A stretch of DNA of 64,000 nt from Streptomonospora litoralis. GTDB lineage: Bacteria > Actinomycetota > Actinomycetes > Streptosporangiales > Streptosporangiaceae. Each line of letters begins with the position of its first letter. Positions within the stretch are counted from its first letter, which is position 1. Location: assembly GCF_004323735.1 (NCBI RefSeq), contig NZ_CP036455.1, forward strand, positions 2,909,101 through 2,973,100. Direction: 5' to 3'. Shown in pieces: positions 8,211 through 17,091 of this stretch. A program made the position numbers and the translations under genes. A model generated the notes under the pieces. It saw only the letters and a list, made by a program, of their open reading frames with translations, searched no databases and was not told the DNA's origin.

Positions 8211-8651
8211 ATGACAGAGGCCACAGGGTCCGCGATCACCGGCGCCGAGGCACTGGTGCGCCTGTCCTCGACCGTCGACCGCGTGTTCGGCGACGTCTCC
8301 CGCGAGTACGGGCTCACACCCCAGCAGGCCCGGCTGCTGTGCATCCTGAGTACCGGCCCGATGGGCATGGGCGACCTCGGACGCACCCTGAACCTGGAGA
8401 AGTCCAGCCTCACCGGCCTGATCGACCGCGTGGAGCGCCGCGGCCTGGCCGCCCGCGAGCGTGACCAGCGTGACCGCCGCGCCTGCCGCATCGGATTGAC
8501 CGAGGAGGGCAAGCGCCTGGGCTGGGCCGTGCATCACGAGGTGTGCGGGCAACTGGAGCGCATGACGGCGGTGCTCGACTCCGCCCAGCGGTCCGCACTG
8601 GAGGCGGCGGTGCACCGCCTGCTGGCGGAGTCCGGCGCAGCGACCTCCTGA
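8211..8651 (+). CDS. MarR-family transcriptional regulator
   Basis: A 146-residue MarR protein: an N-terminal dimer helix, a winged helix-turn-helix (GMGDLGRTLNLEKSSLTGLIDRVERRGLAARE, written here in two parts with DQRDRRACRIGLTEEG as the wing) and a C-terminal dimer helix. The wing motif D.RDRRA is characteristic. It likely represses itself and the divergent FAD oxidoreductase through the GTTCG/CGAAC repeats, with release by a phenolic or oxidant signal as in other MarR systems. The signal is unknown. Confidence 0.92.
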   Translation: MTEATGSAITGAEALVRLSSTVDRVFGDVSREYGLTPQQARLLCILSTGPMGMGDLGRTLNLEKSSLTGLIDRVERRGLAARERDQRDRRACRIGLTEEGKRLGWAVHHEVCGQLERMTAVLDSAQRSALEAAVHRLLAESGAATS

Positions 8652-8796
8652 GGCACGCTGCGGCGCCCCCGCGCGGGGCGACGGCGACGCTGCCGACCGG
8701 GGCCGCACTGCCGCACACCCGCCTGCGGCATGCCGAGGACGTCCGGCTCGGGCGGGTGGCCGCCCATTGTCGTCAGGTCTCGGTAGCGTCCACGCG

Positions 8797-9384
8797 ATGG
8801 ATACGACGCACACCGAAACCACCGATCCCCGCCCCCGGTTCGACCGGGCACTGGATCAGACCGATCACCTGGTCGCCGCGGTACTCCCCGGCGAACTCGC
8901 CGCACCCACCCCCTGCGCCGAGTACGACGTCCGCGCACTGTGCGGGCACATGGTCGCGGTGCTGGACAAGCTGGCACGCCTGGGCGCCGGGCGGAGCGCC
9001 GCTGAGGTGCCCGACGTGGTCGACGTCGCCGACGACCACGCCGGCGCCTTCAGGCGGGCCCGTGCCGAGGTCGAGCACGTGTGGCGCGACGACGCCGTGC
9101 TCGACCGGCGGATCGCCTTGCCGTGGGCGACGTTGCCGGGGCGGGAAGCGCTGACCGCCTACACCCACGAGTTCACGGTGCACTCCTGGGACCTCGCGCA
9201 CGCCACGAATCGGCGCACCGGACTCGACGAGGCCCTTGCCGCCGACGCGTTGGCCTGGTTCGCCCGCTTCGAGCCGTCCGAGGCGCGCGGCGAGCAGGGA
9301 CCGTTCGGAGCTGCGGTGCCCGTGCCCGACGACGCCGATGCTTACACGCGGCTGGCCGGCTTCGTCGGCCGCCACCCGTCGTGA
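8797..9384 (+). CDS. TIGR03086-family metal-binding (mycothiol maleylpyruvate isomerase-like) protein
   Basis: A 195-residue protein with the DinB-like mycothiol-dependent fold. Metal-site histidines are in LCGHMVAVLD and in HEFTVHSWDLAHAT near the middle. Proteins of this family in actinobacteria are annotated TIGR03086, and some use mycothiol as cofactor. The target here is unknown. ATG 8797 gives MDTTHTE, and an upstream ATG at 8767 would add ten residues without family resemblance. It is convergent with the DJ-1/PfpI gene, separated by a strong stem-loop. Confidence 0.88.
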   Translation: MDTTHTETTDPRPRFDRALDQTDHLVAAVLPGELAAPTPCAEYDVRALCGHMVAVLDKLARLGAGRSAAEVPDVVDVADDHAGAFRRARAEVEHVWRDDAVLDRRIALPWATLPGREALTAYTHEFTVHSWDLAHATNRRTGLDEALAADALAWFARFEPSEARGEQGPFGAAVPVPDDADAYTRLAGFVGRHPS

Positions 9385-9474
9385 CGGCCGAGCGCACCTG
9401 TCGCTAGCCCTCCCCGGTGAGACGGGCGAAACGGCGGTCGGCCAACGGGCGCAACCCATGGCGGGTCGACAGTG

Positions 9475-9522
9475 GCCGGAGGCCGCGGCGCGGCCCTGCT
9501 GAGTGGCGCCGCGGCCTCCGGC
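9475..9522. terminator. Strong convergent stem-loop
   Basis: GCCGGAGGCCGCGGCGC (9475-9491) and GCGCCGCGGCCTCCGGC (9506-9522) form perfect 17-bp arms with a 14-base loop. The hairpin is located between the ends of the TIGR03086 gene and the PfpI gene and can serve both strands. Confidence 0.8.
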
Positions 9523-9538
9523 GCGTCCGGCGTGCGCC

Positions 9539-10234
9539 TCAGCGCAGCGCCGTCAGCATCTCATTGGCCAGCGGCGCCGAGGAGGCCGGGTTCTGGCCGG
9601 TGTAGAGGGTGCCGTCGACGACGACGTTTGGCGCCCACGCCGCCCCCTCGGCGAAGTCGGCGCCCAGGGCCTCCAGGCGGTCCTGCAGCAGCCAGGGCGC
9701 CTTGTCGGCCAGCCCGGCCTGGGTCTCCTCGGTGTTGGTGAAGCCGGTCAGCCGGTACCCGGCGAACGGGGACTCGCTGCCGGCAGGCGCGGTGGCCAGC
9801 AGCGCCGCGGGGCCGTGGCAGACCACGCCCAGCGGGGTGCGCGACTCCAGGGTCGCGCGCAGCAGCCGGGCCGAGTCGCCGTTGGACGCGAGGTCCTCCA
9901 TGGGGCCGTGGCCGCCGGGGTAGAACACCGCGTCGAAGTCGCCGACCCGCACCTCCTCCAGGCGCAGCGGGCTGCGCAGCCCTTCGATGGTCTCCAGCGC
10001 CTGCCGCACGGCCGCGGCGCCCTCCTCGCCGCTGTTGGCCTCGGGCGCGAGGCTGGCGCCGTCGGCCACCGGCTGCACACCGCCCGGGGTGGCCACCGCC
10101 ACCTCGTGTCCGGCGTCGGTGAAGACCCGGTAGGGGGCGGCGACCTCCTCGGCCCAGTAGCCGGTGGGGTGCTTGGTGCCGTCGGACAGCGTCCAGTGGT
10201 CGGCCCCGGTGATGACGAACAGGATGCGTGCCAT
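9539..10234 (-). CDS. DJ-1/PfpI-family protein (Hsp31/glyoxalase-III-like)
   Basis: A 231-residue class I glutamine-amidotransferase-like protein. The nucleophile elbow is Cys139-His140 in GVVCHGPAALL, and the acidic residue of the triad is in GYWAEE (Glu29/30). This GYW.EE plus DF.A.F.PGGHG pattern is that of type 1 glutamine amidotransferase domain proteins of the Hsp31/HchA-like group, which act as glyoxalase III or protein deglycases detoxifying methylglyoxal. ATG 10234 (MARILFV) is preceded by GGGG. An upstream frame extension lacks any similarity. The adjacent XRE-cupin gene is on the same strand, 190 bases upstream. Confidence 0.9.
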   Translation of the reverse strand: MARILFVITGADHWTLSDGTKHPTGYWAEEVAAPYRVFTDAGHEVAVATPGGVQPVADGASLAPEANSGEEGAAAVRQALETIEGLRSPLRLEEVRVGDFDAVFYPGGHGPMEDLASNGDSARLLRATLESRTPLGVVCHGPAALLATAPAGSESPFAGYRLTGFTNTEETQAGLADKAPWLLQDRLEALGADFAEGAAWAPNVVVDGTLYTGQNPASSAPLANEMLTALR

Positions 10235-10426
10235 TGTTCTCCCCCTGGTAGGCGCGCCGGGCACCCGCCCGGCGACCGGTCTGGTCGACTGCGCCGGCCG
10301 GCCCTTTGCCGCGGGCGGGCCGGCGCACTCTGCCGTCCCCGACGCTAGGAGGCACAAACCGCACCGGGCCAAATCGAAGAACCGACAAGAGCCGCGCCCG
10401 ACCGCTCGCCGGCCGCGCCGCACGGC

Positions 10427-11029
10427 TCAGTCGTCCTGCGGCTCCTGCTTGGCCTTGGGCCGGGCGCGCAGATGGGCGCGTTCGCCCTGTTTGCCGAACA
10501 GGCTGAGGATCTCCACCGGTTCGGTGTCGGCGCCGCCGAACCAGTGCGGCACGCGGGTGTCGAACTCGGCGGCCTCCCCGGGCACCAGCACCAGGTCGTG
10601 CTCGCCCAGAACCACGCGAAGCCGGCCGTTGAGGACGTAGAGCCATTCGTAGCCCTCGTGGGTCTGGGGAACGGGATCGCGGCGGTCGGCGCCGGCGGGC
10701 AGGATCAGCTTGTAGGCCTGGATGCCGCCGGAGCGGCGCGTCAGCGGCAGCATGGTCATGCCCGCCCGCTCGACCGGGCGCATGTGGATGCGGGGGTCGC
10801 CGGTGGGCGGGGCGTCGACGAGCTCGTCCAAAGTGACGCCGTAGGCCTTGGCCAGGGGCAGCAGGAGTTCCAGCGTCGGTCGGCGCGCTCCCGACTCCAG
10901 CCGCGACAGGGTACTGACCGAGACGCCGGTCTGCGCCGACAGGTCGGTCAGGGTGGTCTCCCGCCTGCGGCGCAGCGCGCGCAGCCGGGGACCGACGGCG
11001 TCGAGTGCCTGGTCGAGCTCGTTGTCCAT
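10427..11029 (-). CDS. XRE-family regulator with cupin sensor domain
   Basis: A 200-residue regulator: an N-terminal helix-turn-helix (residues about 12-66, with LTDLSAQTGVSVSTLSRLE) and a C-terminal cupin (about 106-180, with THEGYEWLYVLNGRLRVVLG and the PHWF metal-site histidine). Such HTH-cupin proteins repress or activate a neighbouring gene according to a small ligand. Start ATG 11029 (MDNELDQ) was chosen because upstream residues are unlike the family. It is divergent from the thioredoxin-reductase-like gene, with a TTGCC-N5-GGCAA palindrome between them, so it probably controls that gene. Confidence 0.92.
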   Translation of the reverse strand: MDNELDQALDAVGPRLRALRRRRETTLTDLSAQTGVSVSTLSRLESGARRPTLELLLPLAKAYGVTLDELVDAPPTGDPRIHMRPVERAGMTMLPLTRRSGGIQAYKLILPAGADRRDPVPQTHEGYEWLYVLNGRLRVVLGEHDLVLVPGEAAEFDTRVPHWFGGADTEPVEILSLFGKQGERAHLRARPKAKQEPQDD

Positions 11030-11047
11030 ACCGCCAGTCTGCCACTT

Positions 11048-11062
11048 TTGCCACTCCGGCAA
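11048..11062. promoter_or_regulatory. Small palindrome between XRE-cupin and oxidoreductase genes
   Basis: TTGCC (11048-11052) and GGCAA (11058-11062) flank ACTCC. It lies 18 bases upstream of the regulator start and in front of the divergent oxidoreductase. The site is short, so the call is tentative. Confidence 0.4.
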
Positions 11063-11117
11063 GGAACTTTGCGCTGCGAGGGGTCCGCTCTGCATGATCC
11101 GGGTGGAGGTGATCGCG

Positions 11118-12143
11118 GTGAGCGATGAACTGGGAAGCGACTACGACGTCGTGGTGGTCGGCGGCGGCGCCGCCGGGCTGAACGGTGCGCTGATGCTGGC
11201 GCGCATGCGGCGCTCGGTGGCGGTGATCGACGCGGGCGCACCCCGCAACGCCCCGGCCGAAGGCGTGCACGGACTGCTGGCGCGCGAGGGGATGGCGCCC
11301 CAGGAGCTGCTGGAACTGGGCCGGGCCGAAGTCCGCGGCTACGGCGCCCACGTGGTATCCGGCGAGGTCGGCTCCGCCGCCCGCCGGGAGGACGGCGCCT
11401 TCGCCGTGGCGCTGTCCGACGGCCGCCGGGTCCGCGCCCGGCGCCTGCTGGTGGCCGCCGGGCTGGTCGACGAACTCCCCGAGATCCCGGGGCTGCGTGA
11501 GCGGTGGGGCCGCGACGTGGTGCACTGCCCCTACTGCCACGGCTGGGAAGTCCGCGACCGGGCGATCGGCGTGGTGGCCAACGGTCCGATGTCGGTGCAC
11601 CAGGCGCTGATGTTCCGCCAGCTCAGCGCCAACGTCGCCCATTTCACCCACACGACGACCGCGCCCTCAGGTGAGGAGGCCGAGCAGCTGGCCGCGCGCG
11701 GCATCCGCGTCGTCGAGGGCGAGGTCGCGGCGCTGGAGACCGCCGGGGACCGCCTGGCCGGGCTGCGGATGGCGGACGGCCGGCTGGTGGCCCGCGAGGT
11801 GCTCGCCGTGGCATCGCGGATGCGGGCCCGCGCCGGCTTCCTGGCGGAACTGGGACTGCACCCGGTGGAGCACCCCGGCGGCATGGGCGAGTACATCCCC
11901 GCCGACACCGCCGGGCGCACCGATGTCCCCGGGGTGTGGCTGGCCGGAAACGTCACCGACCTCGTCGCCCAGGTCGGCGCGGCCGCCGCAGCGGGGGCCT
12001 GGGCGGGCGCGCAGATCAACGGCGACCTGACCGCCGAGGACACCCGCCGCGCGGTCGAGGCGCTGCACGAGCCGTTCTCCGGCGCCTCCGAGGCGCGGCT
12101 GAGCGAGGCGGCGGTGGCCGCCGAGCACCGCCACGGCCTGTGA
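11118..12143 (+). CDS. Thioredoxin-reductase-like FAD oxidoreductase
   Basis: The 341-residue flavoprotein has an N-terminal Rossmann motif GGGAAG (about residues 15-20), the redox pair Cys137-x-x-Cys140 (VVHCPYCHGWEV) and a C-terminal FAD contact VWLAGNVTD. The CPYCHGWE block marks the thioredoxin-reductase-like family found beside XRE-cupin regulators. The NADPH motif GxGxx(A/G) is weak (GVVANGPMSVHQ), so it may use another electron source. GTG 11118 was chosen over ATG 11094 because GGAGG ends eight bases before it. It is divergent from the XRE-cupin gene and followed after 39 bases by a methyltransferase, probably the same transcript. Confidence 0.88.
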   Translation: MSDELGSDYDVVVVGGGAAGLNGALMLARMRRSVAVIDAGAPRNAPAEGVHGLLAREGMAPQELLELGRAEVRGYGAHVVSGEVGSAARREDGAFAVALSDGRRVRARRLLVAAGLVDELPEIPGLRERWGRDVVHCPYCHGWEVRDRAIGVVANGPMSVHQALMFRQLSANVAHFTHTTTAPSGEEAEQLAARGIRVVEGEVAALETAGDRLAGLRMADGRLVAREVLAVASRMRARAGFLAELGLHPVEHPGGMGEYIPADTAGRTDVPGVWLAGNVTDLVAQVGAAAAAGAWAGAQINGDLTAEDTRRAVEALHEPFSGASEARLSEAAVAAEHRHGL

Positions 12144-12182
12144 CCGGCAGATATCCGACGACGAGGGGACGGGGGACCGAGC

Positions 12183-12815
12183 GTGTCCGAAGCGTTCGAC
12201 GAACACTACTGGCAGGAGCACTACCGCGCTCACGGCGGCGCGGGCGGGGGCGAGGCCCCGCCCAACCCGCACCTGGTCGCCGCGGCCGAGCAACTCGCCC
12301 CCGGCCGGGCGCTCGACGCCGGCTGCGGGCACGGGGCGGAAGCCGGCTGGCTGGCCGCGGCCGGCTGGGAGGTGACGGCGGTCGACATCTCCGCCGCCGC
12401 CCTGGAGGAGGCACGCGAGCGCACCCGCGACGGCGGCGCCGAAATCGCCGACCGCATCACCTGGGTGCGGGCCGATCTGACCGAATGGACGCCCGCCGCG
12501 GACGCGTTCGACCTGGTGTGCACCCACTACGTGCACCCCGCCGAGGGGCGCGACGCGCTGTTCGCCCGGCTGGCGGCGGCGGTGGCTCCCGGCGGGACAC
12601 TCGTCCTGGTCGGGCACCACCCCGGCGATCCCCAGCACGCGGCCCGGGCCGACGCCTACCTCGCACCAGAGGAGATCGCCGCACTGCTGGACGCCGACCG
12701 GTGGGAGATCCTGGCCGCCGAGGCCCGAACCCGCCCGGTGCCGGGCCATCGAGGCGAGCACGGCCACGGGGGCATGCTGACCGACGCCGTCCTGCACGCC
12801 CGCAGGCGGATTTGA
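12183..12815 (+). CDS. Class I SAM-dependent methyltransferase
   Basis: A 210-residue methyltransferase. SAM motif I is ALDAGCGHGAEAGWLA, with VTAVDIS as motif II and WVRADLTEW as motif III. The N-terminal HYWQEHYRAHGG is typical of actinobacterial UbiE/TehB-like methyltransferases. It starts with GTG 39 bases after the thioredoxin-reductase-like gene and may be co-transcribed with it. The substrate is unknown, but in similar oxidoreductase-methyltransferase pairs it is often a metalloid or thiol compound (inference). Confidence 0.88.
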   Translation: MSEAFDEHYWQEHYRAHGGAGGGEAPPNPHLVAAAEQLAPGRALDAGCGHGAEAGWLAAAGWEVTAVDISAAALEEARERTRDGGAEIADRITWVRADLTEWTPAADAFDLVCTHYVHPAEGRDALFARLAAAVAPGGTLVLVGHHPGDPQHAARADAYLAPEEIAALLDADRWEILAAEARTRPVPGHRGEHGHGGMLTDAVLHARRRI

Positions 12816-12837
12816 GCCCGTCCGCGCGACCCCCTCC

Positions 12838-12925
12838 GCGGCCAGCCACGCCAGCGGGGTGGCGCCCGGTTCGGCGCGGTGGCGGTCGCCGAGCACCGCC
12901 ACCGCCGGTGATCGGCCGCGACCGA
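12838..12925 (-). pseudogene. Relic of an AraC-family gene (and oxidoreductase 3' end)
   Basis: Read on the minus strand, about 60 bases encode HRAEPGATPLAWLAAEGVA, closely resembling the recognition-helix segment FRAEVGTTPLAWLTTERVA of the GlxA regulator at 17070-18089, with similar underlying DNA. The plus strand next to it (12890-12905) repeats the 16 bases CGCCGAGCACCGCCAC found at the 3' end of the oxidoreductase gene. No start or complete domain exists, so this is a gene fragment left by rearrangement. Confidence 0.55.
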
Positions 12926-12979
12926 AGGCGTCCCGGCGCGGGCGCAGGAGTCCGACCCATGGGGCACCCGGTCGCCGAC

Positions 12980-15900
12980 TCAGCCGGGCACGCTCGGCGC
13001 CGATCCGCAGACCGCACCGTCGCGGCCGCGCTCGAAGTCCGCGTCGAAGGCGTCGGCGCCCAGCTCGGTGCGGGCGGCCAGGGTGGCGCGATCGACGTCG
13101 CCACGCTCGGCCGCGGGTAGCGGCGCCCCCACCGACTCCCGCTGGGCCGCCGCGGCACCGAGGAACCGGGCGGCGCGCCGATGATCGCCCGCCGCCGCGG
13201 CGGCACCGCCCAGCCCTTCCAGGGCCAGGGCGACCGCCCTGGGGTCACCGGTCTGCTCGGCAGCGGACAGGCCCTCGGCGTGCAGCGCGGCCGCCGTTTC
13301 GGCGTCGCCGCGCAGTTCCGCGACGAACCCCCGTTCGGCCAGCGCCAGTGCGACTCCGGGTTGGTAGGCGATGCGCCGGTTCCAGTCGAGGAGCCGACGC
13401 AGGTACTCCTCGGCGGTGTCGAGCCGGTTCCGCCGCCGCGCGCCCAGGGCCAGGCCCACAAGGGCGAACGCCTCTCCTGAACCGCTGCCCTGCTCCGCGG
13501 CGAGCCTCCGCGCCTTCTCGTGGAACTCGTCGGCTTCGGCGATGTCGCCGTCGAGGAGGGACAGGCGTCCGAGTTTCGCCAACTGCATGGACACCGACGG
13601 CCACAGCCCCAGTTCCTCGGCGGTGCGCAGCGAGCGCCGGTGCAGGCGTGCCGCGAACACGTAGTCGCCGGCGACCTCGGCGAGCATACCCCGGGTCTGC
13701 GCGGCGTAGGCCTGCCCCCAGCGGTCGCCGAGTTCCTCGAAGAGCGCCGCGCTCGCCTCGCTGTCCTGCCGCGCCGCGACCAGATCCCCCTGGACGAGGG
13801 CGTGCTCGGCGCGGGTGCCCAGTGCCGCGGCGATGCCCCATCGGTCGCCGTGGCCGCGGAACGCCGTCAGCGCCTGCGCGACCAGCCGCGTGCTGCCGTC
13901 GAGATCCCCCGCCCCCGACCGGCTGAACGCCAGCAGCCACTGGGCACGCGCCCGCCGGAGCGGCGCGTCGATCCGGTCGTAGAGTTCCAGGGCGTGCTCA
14001 CTGTGGGCGGCGGGATCGGTCTGGCCGGTCAGGAAGGCGACACCGGACGCCCACGCCGTCGCGGCGGCCCGTGCGAGGACCGGGCCGTCCGCGCCGGCCT
14101 CCAGCGCCGCGCGCAGGGACCGCCGCGCCTCCCCGTGCCGGCCGCGCAGGAACCAGTACCACGCCATCGCGTCGACCAGACGCAGCGCCAGATCCGCGCG
14201 GGAGGTCCGCACCGCCGTGTCGAGCGCGGCGCGCAGGTTCGCGGCCTCCGCGTCCAACCGCGCCAGCCATTCCTGCTGCTCCCACCCGCGCAGATGCGGT
14301 TCGGCCGATTCGGCCAGCCGCGTGTAGAACTCCGCGTGTCTGCGGCGCATGTCGTCGGACTCGCCGGCGTCCTCCAGGCGTTCGCGGCAGTAGGCGGACA
14401 CGGATTCGAGGAGGCGGTAGCGCACCGTCGGCGGCCCACCGCCCGTGGCGACCTCGACCGCAGCGACCAGCGACCTGTCGACCAGTCGGGCGAGCAGGTC
14501 GGGCACTTCGGTCCGCTCTATGCCACCGCCGGCGCAGACCTCTTCGGCGGCGGCGAGCGTGCAGCCCTCGGCGTGGACGGCCAATCGGCGCAGTACGGCC
14601 CGTTCGGGCCCGGGAAGCAGCTCCCAGCTCCAGTCGATCATGGCCCGCAGCGTCTGATGGCGCGCCGGGGCGTTGCGGTGGCCCGTAGTGAGGATCCGGA
14701 AGCGGTCGCCGATCCGGTTGGCCAGCTCGTGGACGCCGAAGGTGCGCACGCGTGTGGCGGCGAGCTCCAGCGCCAGCGGAATGCCGTCCAGCCGTCGGCA
14801 GATGGACGCCACCGCGGAGGCGTTGCCCGCGTCGAGCGCGAATCCGGGCGCCTGGGCCCCTGCGCGCGTGGTGAACAGGCGAACGGCCGGATTGCCCGCC
14901 AGCTCGGCCGCGTCGGCGTCCGGGGAAGGCAGCTCCAGCGGCCGCACCGCGTAGACGAGTTCCGCGGCGAGCCCCAGGGGTTCGTGGCTGGTGGCCAGGA
15001 TGCCCATCTCCGGGACGGCGCCCAGCAGCAGCCCCGCCAGTTCGGCGATCGGCTCGATCAGGTGCTCGCAGTTGTCCAGAATCAGCAGCGGGCGCTTGCC
15101 GTGCAGCGCCTTAGTGAGCCGGTCGACGACTCCGAAGTGCGCTTCTTCGCCGTGCGGCGCGCCCAACGCGGCGTCCTCGCGGATTCCCAGGGTCGAGGCC
15201 ACGGCGTCGGCGAGCGCCTCCACCCCGTCGGTCCCCGGATTGCGCGCAGCCAGTTCGACCAGCCAGACACCGTCGGGGAAGTCTTCCGCGGCCCGAGCAG
15301 CCGTCTCGACCGCCAGCCGGGTCTTGCCGACCCCGCCCGGCCCGGCCAGGGTCACCAGCCGCCCCGCGTCGAGCCTGGCGCGTACCTCGGCGCCGGCCTC
15401 CCGGCGTCCGATGAGGCCGGTGAACGGCTCCTTCAGAACGGCAGGGGGGAGGTTGGAGCGCGGACGCGCTGCGGCTGGGGACTCCGCCGCCCGCAGCCGG
15501 GGGTCCTGCTCCAGGATCGACTGATGGAGCCGGACGAGCTCCGGGCCGGGGTCCAGCCCCAACTCGGTGCTCAGGTGGTCACGCACGTGGCCGTACGCCT
15601 CCAGCGCCTCGCTCTGCCGTCCGGAGAGGTAGAGGGCGCGGATGTGGACCGCGCGCAGCCGCTCACGCAGCGGGTACCGCTGCACCAGCGGTTCGAGCTC
15701 TGCGACCAGGAGCCGGTGCTCGCCGAGGTCCAACCGCACCTCCGCCAGCTCCTCGATCGCCGTCGCCCGCTTCTCCTCCCACCGGGCGGCGGCAGTGCGG
15801 ACGAACTCCTCGTCGGCGAACTCGGCGCAGACGCCTCCGCGGAACAGGTCCAGGGCCGCGGCCAGCAGTTCGGCGCGGTGCCGGGGCTCGGCGCTGTCTC

Positions 15901-16240
15901 GCGCCCGGGCGGCGAGCGCCGCGAAGCGGGCTGTGTCGAGGTCGTCGGCATCGACGCGCAGCGCATACCCCGCGGGCCCGGACTGCACGCGCGCCCGCCC
16001 GCCCGCCTCGGCTTGCTCCAGCGCCCGCCGGAGCTGGGAGACCTTGGCCTGCAGGGCGGCGGTGGGATTACCCGGCACCGCCTCGCCCCACAGGTCGTCG
16101 ATGAGCCGGTCGGCCGGCACCGGCCGCCCCTCGTGCAGCAGCAGATCGGCCAGCAGGGCCCGGACCTTCGCGCCGGAGACCCGGACCAAAGCCCCCTTGG
16201 CGTCCCAGACCGCCAGCGGACCGAGCACCCCGAATCGCAT
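12980..16240 (-). CDS. AfsR/SARP-type regulator (BTAD, NB-ARC and TPR)
   Basis: A 1086-residue regulator with three parts. Residues 1-95 form an OmpR-like winged helix (MRFGVLGPLAVWD, VSGAKVRALLADLLLHEG). Residues about 96-250 are the bacterial transcriptional activation domain. Then comes a P-loop ATPase of the STAND/NB-ARC type with Walker A GPGGVGKT (300-307) and Walker B LLILDNCEHL (about 384), followed by a long TPR-like C-terminus. Such proteins activate nearby genes by binding direct repeats. ATG 16240 begins at the conserved RFGVLGPL block; longer frames extend into the divergent neighbour. The divergent wrbA-like gene is the natural target, and a CGGTAAG repeat pair lies between them. 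Confidence 0.93.
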   Translation of the reverse strand: MRFGVLGPLAVWDAKGALVRVSGAKVRALLADLLLHEGRPVPADRLIDDLWGEAVPGNPTAALQAKVSQLRRALEQAEAGGRARVQSGPAGYALRVDADDLDTARFAALAARARDSAEPRHRAELLAAALDLFRGGVCAEFADEEFVRTAAARWEEKRATAIEELAEVRLDLGEHRLLVAELEPLVQRYPLRERLRAVHIRALYLSGRQSEALEAYGHVRDHLSTELGLDPGPELVRLHQSILEQDPRLRAAESPAAARPRSNLPPAVLKEPFTGLIGRREAGAEVRARLDAGRLVTLAGPGGVGKTRLAVETAARAAEDFPDGVWLVELAARNPGTDGVEALADAVASTLGIREDAALGAPHGEEAHFGVVDRLTKALHGKRPLLILDNCEHLIEPIAELAGLLLGAVPEMGILATSHEPLGLAAELVYAVRPLELPSPDADAAELAGNPAVRLFTTRAGAQAPGFALDAGNASAVASICRRLDGIPLALELAATRVRTFGVHELANRIGDRFRILTTGHRNAPARHQTLRAMIDWSWELLPGPERAVLRRLAVHAEGCTLAAAEEVCAGGGIERTEVPDLLARLVDRSLVAAVEVATGGGPPTVRYRLLESVSAYCRERLEDAGESDDMRRRHAEFYTRLAESAEPHLRGWEQQEWLARLDAEAANLRAALDTAVRTSRADLALRLVDAMAWYWFLRGRHGEARRSLRAALEAGADGPVLARAAATAWASGVAFLTGQTDPAAHSEHALELYDRIDAPLRRARAQWLLAFSRSGAGDLDGSTRLVAQALTAFRGHGDRWGIAAALGTRAEHALVQGDLVAARQDSEASAALFEELGDRWGQAYAAQTRGMLAEVAGDYVFAARLHRRSLRTAEELGLWPSVSMQLAKLGRLSLLDGDIAEADEFHEKARRLAAEQGSGSGEAFALVGLALGARRRNRLDTAEEYLRRLLDWNRRIAYQPGVALALAERGFVAELRGDAETAAALHAEGLSAAEQTGDPRAVALALEGLGGAAAAAGDHRRAARFLGAAAAQRESVGAPLPAAERGDVDRATLAARTELGADAFDADFERGRDGAVCGSAPSVPG

Positions 16241-16278
16241 GCGGCCGATGCTAGTCGACGGCAATGGCGCGCAGCCGA

Positions 16279-16307
16279 CGGTAAGTCCGTGATCAGCGGG
16301 CGGTAAG
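16279..16307 (+). promoter_or_regulatory. SARP-type direct repeats
   Basis: CGGTAAG occurs at 16279-16285 and again at 16301-16307, 22 bp apart (two helical turns). Heptamer direct repeats spaced by multiples of 11 bp are how SARP regulators bind. The repeats lie 54-82 bases upstream of the wrbA-like start and close to the regulator's own start. Confidence 0.5.
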
Positions 16308-16360
16308 CGCGCACGGCCACCGTGGAACCGATTCGTTCGCAACCGAAGGAGCAGGAAACC

Positions 16361-16990
16361 ATGGACGCCAACGGCACGCGGATCGCCGTCATCTACTACT
16401 CCTCCACCGGAAACATGCACCGCCTGGCCGAGGCGTTCGCCGACGGTGCCGCCGACGCGGGGGCGGCCGTGCGGCTGCGCACGGCCCCCGAGCTGGCTCC
16501 GGAGTCCGTGATCGACGCGAACCCCGACTGGCGCGCGCACCTGGACGCCACCGCGCACATTCCCGCCGCCGCACACGAGGACCTGATCTGGGCCGAGGGG
16601 TACGCGTTCGGCACGCCGACCCGGTTCGGCAACATGGCCTCCCAGCTCCGGCAGTTCCTGGACACCACGAGCGCACTCTGGGAGGCGGGCGAGATGGTCG
16701 GCAAGCCCGCCACCGGATTCACCGGAAGCTACGAGCACCACGGCGGCCAGGAGTCCACGCTGCTATCGCTGTACCACACCATGTACCACTGGGGCGCTCT
16801 CGTGCTGCCGACCGGATATGCCGACTACGAGGTCGCTCACGCCGCCGGCGGAAACCCCTACGGCGTCAGCCAGGTCGAGAGCCGGGCCGCCGAAGACCCC
16901 GACTACGCCAAGGCGGTGCTGACGGCGGCACGCACACAGGGTGCACGCCTCGCCCAAAGCGCCGCGGCCTTGAGCATGCTGCGGGCCTGA
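16361..16990 (+). CDS. WrbA-like NAD(P)H:quinone oxidoreductase
   Basis: A 209-residue flavodoxin-like protein. The FMN phosphate loop is YYSSTGNMHRLAEAF at the N-terminus, followed by GYAFGTPTRFGNMASQLRQFLD, the signature of the WrbA/NQO family, and THTMYHWGALVLPTGY-type aromatic contacts (STLLSLYHTMYHWGALVLP). WrbA reduces quinones by two electrons and protects against oxidative stress. GGAG lies ten bases before ATG 16361. It is divergent from the SARP regulator, a common pairing in actinobacteria, and is likely activated by it. Confidence 0.92.
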   Translation: MDANGTRIAVIYYSSTGNMHRLAEAFADGAADAGAAVRLRTAPELAPESVIDANPDWRAHLDATAHIPAAAHEDLIWAEGYAFGTPTRFGNMASQLRQFLDTTSALWEAGEMVGKPATGFTGSYEHHGGQESTLLSLYHTMYHWGALVLPTGYADYEVAHAAGGNPYGVSQVESRAAEDPDYAKAVLTAARTQGARLAQSAAALSMLRA

Positions 16991-17053
16991 CCGGCGAAGG
17001 AGCGGCTGCACCAGACCGCCGCCGCCACAGTCGGCAGGGCCGGCCCCGGCACG

Positions 17054-17091
17054 CGGCCCCGCGTTGCGGTCACGCCGGCCGCGCGGGGCCG
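17054..17091. terminator. Stem-loop at the convergent wrbA/GlxA ends
   Basis: CGGCCCCGCG (17054-17063) can pair with CGCGGGGCCG (17082-17091). It overlaps the 3' end of the GlxA gene and follows the wrbA-like gene. Confidence 0.4.
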
